Assembly: GCA_964471475.1 (NCBI GenBank)
Contig: CAYYFQ010000002.1
Coordinates: forward strand, 1 to 64,000
Direction of reading: 5' to 3'
Length of the DNA stretch: 64,000 nt
DNA from: JAJNBD01 sp964471475
GTDB lineage: Bacteria > Pseudomonadota > Gammaproteobacteria > CAISUE01
Positions 60,877-64,000 of the stretch are shown one piece after another (the stretch's first letter is position 1; each line of letters starts with the position of its first letter). The notes under the pieces are model-generated. The model was not told the origin of the DNA. It made no database searches and saw only the letters and a program-made list of their open reading frames with translations. The translations under genes were made by a program, and so were the position numbers.

Positions 60877-62292
60877 ATGAAAGTTAAAAATTATTTTCGA
60901 TTAAGTGTTTTGACCTTATCATTAACAGCGACTACAGCAAGCATGGCTGCAGGCTTTATGTTGCAAGAACAAAATGCCGTTCAAACAGGGGATTTTGGTG
61001 CAGGTGGTGCTGCTATTGCAGAAGATGCTAGTACTGCTTGGTTTAACCCCGCAGGTTTAACTCGTCTTGATAAACCGCAATTAGTGTTAGCTGCTAACGA
61101 AATTTTATTTAAAACTAATTACTCTGGGTTGGTGACCTATAACAATAGCACCATGAACACTATTTTTGATCCACCCGTACAAGTAGGTGCTATTAATGAA
61201 TCACAACACGTGAGCAATGTGGATGGAGGAACGAGCAATTTTATTCCTGTTTTTCACTTGGCTTATCCGATTACTCCTAAAGTGGTGGCGGGTTTATCAG
61301 TAACGACTCCTTTTGGGTTATCAACAAAATATGATGCGTCTACTTATGTACGTTATGCAAATACTCAAACAAAATTGCAAGTCACCGATATTAGCCCAAG
61401 TATTGGCTTCCAAGTCACAGATAAAACCTCAGTGGGTTTTGGTGTAGATATGCAAAGATTATTAGCTACTTTTGATAATTATGCCGATATTAACCCACAA
61501 AGCACACAATATCAGGCTTTAACTTTAAGTCACAATAAAGCTTCTGACTGGGCACAAGGGTGGCATGCCGGTATTTTGTTTCAACCCTCCAATGCAACCC
61601 GCTTTGGTTTGGCTTACCATTCTAAAGTGATCCACCATGCTAGTGGGTATAGTACTTTTAGTGGTCCTGCCGCTGATCCAGATTACATTAATGATATTAT
61701 TGTAGAAAGTGAAACTCCTGCCTACGGGACAATGCACACGGGAGCTTCCACTACCACCGTTAATTTGCCCGCTAGCACGATGTTGAGTGCTTATCATGAC
61801 ATGAATAATCGTTGGGCTTTGATGGGCTCCGTAGTTTACACACAATGGAATATTTTTCAAGAAACTGCTTTAAATAATGTAATGGCTTCACAAGTAAACT
61901 TAACAGAAGATAGTGTGTTGCTTGGGCAAAAGCTCGTGAATGTAGTGGTTCCTCAACATTTTCACAACACATGGCGTGCGAGCATAGGTACCAATTATAA
62001 ATTTAATGATCAATGGTTAGCGCGTACAGGGGTAGGTTATGATGAAAGCCCTGTGAATAACAGTTATCGGAATTTACGGTTACCCGATAGTGATCGTTAT
62101 GCGGTCGCTCTGGGTGCTCGTTATCAAGCGACCAAAGCGGTTGCCTTGGATGCTGGTTGGACCCATGAATTTATTCAAACAGCGCGATTGAATAATACCA
62201 CGACACAAGATGTGCAAAGTACTACAATCATTGGTAAATCCTACAGTCATGCGGATGTGATTGGTCTTCAGATGACTTGGAGTTTCGCGTAA
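60877..62292 (+). CDS. FadL/OmpP1-family outer-membrane porin
   Basis: An outer-membrane long-chain fatty acid transporter. A signal peptide (about 1-24) is followed by the FadL N-terminal hatch (GFMLQEQNAVQTGDFGAGGAAIAEDASTAWFNPAGL), then about 14 barrel strands and the final aromatic residue (TWSFA). Length is 471. It may let in host-derived fatty acids or hydrophobic compounds. It precedes a small phosphatase gene by 13 bp. Confidence 0.93.
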   Translation: MKVKNYFRLSVLTLSLTATTASMAAGFMLQEQNAVQTGDFGAGGAAIAEDASTAWFNPAGLTRLDKPQLVLAANEILFKTNYSGLVTYNNSTMNTIFDPPVQVGAINESQHVSNVDGGTSNFIPVFHLAYPITPKVVAGLSVTTPFGLSTKYDASTYVRYANTQTKLQVTDISPSIGFQVTDKTSVGFGVDMQRLLATFDNYADINPQSTQYQALTLSHNKASDWAQGWHAGILFQPSNATRFGLAYHSKVIHHASGYSTFSGPAADPDYINDIIVESETPAYGTMHTGASTTTVNLPASTMLSAYHDMNNRWALMGSVVYTQWNIFQETALNNVMASQVNLTEDSVLLGQKLVNVVVPQHFHNTWRASIGTNYKFNDQWLARTGVGYDESPVNNSYRNLRLPDSDRYAVALGARYQATKAVALDAGWTHEFIQTARLNNTTTQDVQSTTIIGKSYSHADVIGLQMTWSFA

Positions 62293-62305
62293 AGAGATTT
62301 TTTTC

Positions 62306-62878
62306 ATGCACTTTTGGATGAAAATATTTTTATGGGTAGCACTCCTTTTGCAAAGTATCGTTGTTTTTGCATGCCCTGATCAGATTCTTTTGATCCGACA
62401 TGCAGAAAAAATGCAAAAGGGGTGTGAGCTCTCGCCGCTAGGAAAATTACGTGCCCAAGCTTTAGTCAAATTATTTACTTTACCGAATGCAAATTTTAAA
62501 CGTCCCACTTTTGTAACAGTAGTGACGGATGCCTCTGCGCGCCCCCTGAAGACATGTCAGGCAACTGCGCAAGCGCTAAAATTAGCGATAGATGCTCATT
62601 ATAGTTTGGAGCAAGAAGCCAATGGAGAATTAGCTTCTGCTCTTCTTCAAAAAAACGGAGTAGGGTTGGTTTGTTTGGAGCATCACCGAATCCCGGCTTT
62701 AGTGCAGGGGTTGACACAAAACAAGCTGAAATTTAGTTACTGGGGAGATGATGTTTTTGATCGAATCTTGATATTGCATTTTAAAGAAATTGATGGGCAA
62801 TGTCGCTTTATTTCTTCGCAAGATATTTCTGAGAATTTATTTGCCAGTGATCGCCAGCATCATTCTTGCACTGGTTAG
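62306..62878 (+). CDS. Exported histidine phosphatase-superfamily protein
   Basis: A 190-residue protein with a signal peptide (about 1-22, ending VVFA) and the histidine phosphatase signature LIRHAEK (about 29-35). The His in RHAEK would be the phospho-acceptor. A second conserved His is in CLEHHRIPALV. The family is broad (phosphoglycerate mutase-like, SixA); the substrate is unknown. It follows FadL in a likely operon and converges on the next DD-carboxypeptidase with an 8-bp gap. Confidence 0.82.
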   Translation: MHFWMKIFLWVALLLQSIVVFACPDQILLIRHAEKMQKGCELSPLGKLRAQALVKLFTLPNANFKRPTFVTVVTDASARPLKTCQATAQALKLAIDAHYSLEQEANGELASALLQKNGVGLVCLEHHRIPALVQGLTQNKLKFSYWGDDVFDRILILHFKEIDGQCRFISSQDISENLFASDRQHHSCTG

Positions 62879-62886
62879 GGCGCATT

Positions 62887-63693
62887 TTAAACACGTATGC
62901 TGAAGTAATGATCTAACAAGCGCGCCATGTATCGATCGCGTGCTTTGGCTGTTTTTGCGCCGAAAACTACGCCAATTAATCGACGATTATTGCGAGCAGC
63001 AGACGCCACAAGGTTAAAACCAGAAGCACTCACATAGCCAGTTTTAATTCCATCTATTCCTTCATACCAATCTAGTAAATGGTTATGGCTTTTGATAATT
63101 TGACCGTTATACATGAAAAAAGGAACGCTAAAAAAATGATAATAATTTTTATAGTTGGTTAAGAGCGCTTTGCCAAGAAGTGCCATGTCTTGCGCTGTGG
63201 TATATTGCTTGGAATTGGGTAAACCGGAAGCATTATAAAAAGTAGTATGTGTCATCCCAAGGGCTTTTGCTTGTTGATTCATCATTGCTACAAAATTAGC
63301 TTCGCTTTTGCCAACGCCTTCGGCAAGCACGGTCGCCGCATCATTAGCAGACCGTGTGGTAGCCCCCAAAATTAAATCCTCTACACTGACATATTGCCCC
63401 GCTTTTAGTCCTAATTTAGAAGGAGCGCGATTCGCTGCATAACTGGAAACACGAAATCTTTGTTCTAGAAAAAGTTGTTTTGATTGTAATCGTTGAAATA
63501 CAATGTAGAGCGTCATCATTTTTGTTAATGAGGCAGGGTGCACCAAAGTCGTAGCATTTTCTTGGTATAAAATTTTTCCAGTGTTGTAATCGATTACCAA
63601 ACAAGCTGTTTGACGCGCATAACTTGCCGTTGCAACGCAAAGTAATGAAAATAAAATGCAAATAAAAGCAAGCGTTTTTTTAATAGAGGGCAT
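62887..63693 (-). CDS. D-alanyl-D-alanine carboxypeptidase-like, short form
   Basis: A second S11-family peptidase, 268 residues. The signal peptide is at about 1-22 from the chosen ATG at 63693, which has AGGA five bases upstream. SLTK, SAN (in TRSANDAATVL) and KTG (in DGIKTGYVSASGF) are intact. It lacks the C-terminal beta domain of PBP5-type enzymes such as the one at 31109. It is a DacD/PBP7-like carboxy- or endopeptidase. Confidence 0.9.
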   Translation of the reverse strand: MPSIKKTLAFICILFSLLCVATASYARQTACLVIDYNTGKILYQENATTLVHPASLTKMMTLYIVFQRLQSKQLFLEQRFRVSSYAANRAPSKLGLKAGQYVSVEDLILGATTRSANDAATVLAEGVGKSEANFVAMMNQQAKALGMTHTTFYNASGLPNSKQYTTAQDMALLGKALLTNYKNYYHFFSVPFFMYNGQIIKSHNHLLDWYEGIDGIKTGYVSASGFNLVASAARNNRRLIGVVFGAKTAKARDRYMARLLDHYFSIRV

Positions 63694-63856
63694 ATCTATC
63701 CTATCGGTATGGCCTTTAATCATGCGCGATTGTGGAATAAAAAAGCGGGTGCTGTCAAGGTAGACGTTTTACTAGTGAATTTAATAAAATTAGCGTGTGT
63801 TGATAATTCGTTCGGCAAGATCTATTTTGATTAAATGCGCTAGACAGTATTAATGT

Positions 63857-64000
63857 TCAATATAAAAAGCCAAATAACCATAAGGGGATTTTATTTTTCA
63901 ATCCAATTTCTATTTCATCACATGCTAAATAAGCATGAGCCAAATTTTTAATTTGTTCAAAACTTTTCTTTTTCCCTCCAACTTCAAATAACCAAGTATT
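63857..64000 (-). CDS. 3' end of an AAA/DUF4143 ATPase gene
   Basis: A partial gene cut by the right edge; the last 47 codons are visible. WLFEVGGKKKSFEQIKNL, then DEIEIGLKNKIPLWLFGFLY, matches the C-terminus of the AAA-ATPase/DUF4143 family. These are of unclear function and are often accessory. The start lies outside the window. Confidence 0.75.
   Translation of the reverse strand, partial: NTWLFEVGGKKKSFEQIKNLAHAYLACDEIEIGLKNKIPLWLFGFLY

Noticed and set aside
1..64000. CRISPR arrays
   Set aside because: No series of regularly spaced direct repeats was seen; the repeats found are dispersed palindromic elements.
1..64000. Complete insertion sequence or prophage
   Set aside because: No transposase, integrase or phage structural gene was recognised, only non-autonomous elements.

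Overview
The window looks like chromosomal DNA of a low-GC gammaproteobacterium. Several gene strings are typical of that class: aroQ-accB-accC, atpD-atpC-glmU, prfA-ribE-ribH-prmC, udk/nusB/psd/pssA, and kdsD-lptC with hldD and gmhB (LPS heptose/Kdo synthesis). A LetA/GacA-type regulator, several long orphan proteins with low-complexity tails, one protein ending in a eukaryote-type CaaX box, and a Trb-type secretion cluster suggest a host-associated member of the Legionellales (Coxiella/Berkiella/Aquicella-like). That placement is inference; no rRNA gene is present to test it.

Layout. 0.2-5.5 kb: a DUF498 protein, ftsZ outside any dcw cluster, gmhB, priA, infA, and rpmA/rplU on the other strand. 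5.7-11.6 kb: an orphan with one ankyrin-like unit, two transporters, and an orphan with a Ser/Gly/Pro-rich tail. 11.8-17.4 kb (minus): mrcA-prfA-ribE-ribH-prmC. 17.9-25 kb: a udk/B12-type radical SAM pair, nusB, psd, a C45 amidohydrolase, sco, a DUF3579 gene, pssA and an esterase. 25.3-25.7 kb: RNase P RNA. 25.8-31 kb: the CaaX protein, a hicAB toxin-antitoxin module with a palindromic operator, hldD, lptC, kdsD and pgpA. 31-38.5 kb: a DD-carboxypeptidase, a UbiH-like enzyme, tRNA-Ser, a LetA/GacA-like regulator, ftsW, aroQ and accBC. 39-45.3 kb: tandem outer-membrane proteins, atpDC, glmU, a cold-shock gene and a SIMPL protein. 45.3-55.4 kb: an 876-residue orphan and an incomplete Trb/VirB type IV secretion cluster. 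55.7-64 kb: a POT-like transporter, ispE, an MCE protein with a lipoprotein partner, an SLT transglycosylase, a DsbA-like lipoprotein, a FadL porin, a histidine phosphatase, a short DD-carboxypeptidase and the 3' end of an AAA/DUF4143 gene.

The most distinctive feature is a set of short, non-autonomous inverted-repeat elements. Family 1 is a 126-bp, TA-flanked MITE in three copies that appear identical. Family 2 is a palindromic repeat with ends related to TACAGTCTTTCAGATAATTA, present in full, deleted or interrupted form at six sites. Family 3 is a 137-149 bp element with ends AATAGACCTCTTTCGAAACT in two copies. Two MITE copies sit at the same position inside family 2 repeats. Family 2 ends supply the last codons and stop of two genes. 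Family 3 copies lie at the 5' ends of two genes. Repeats here therefore shape gene ends as well as filling spacers.

The main leads are this repeat network, the CaaX-tailed membrane protein, the other orphan proteins as candidate secreted effectors, the udk/radical SAM pair, the Trb cluster without its usual ATPase and coupling genes in this window, and the DsbA/FadL/phosphatase row.
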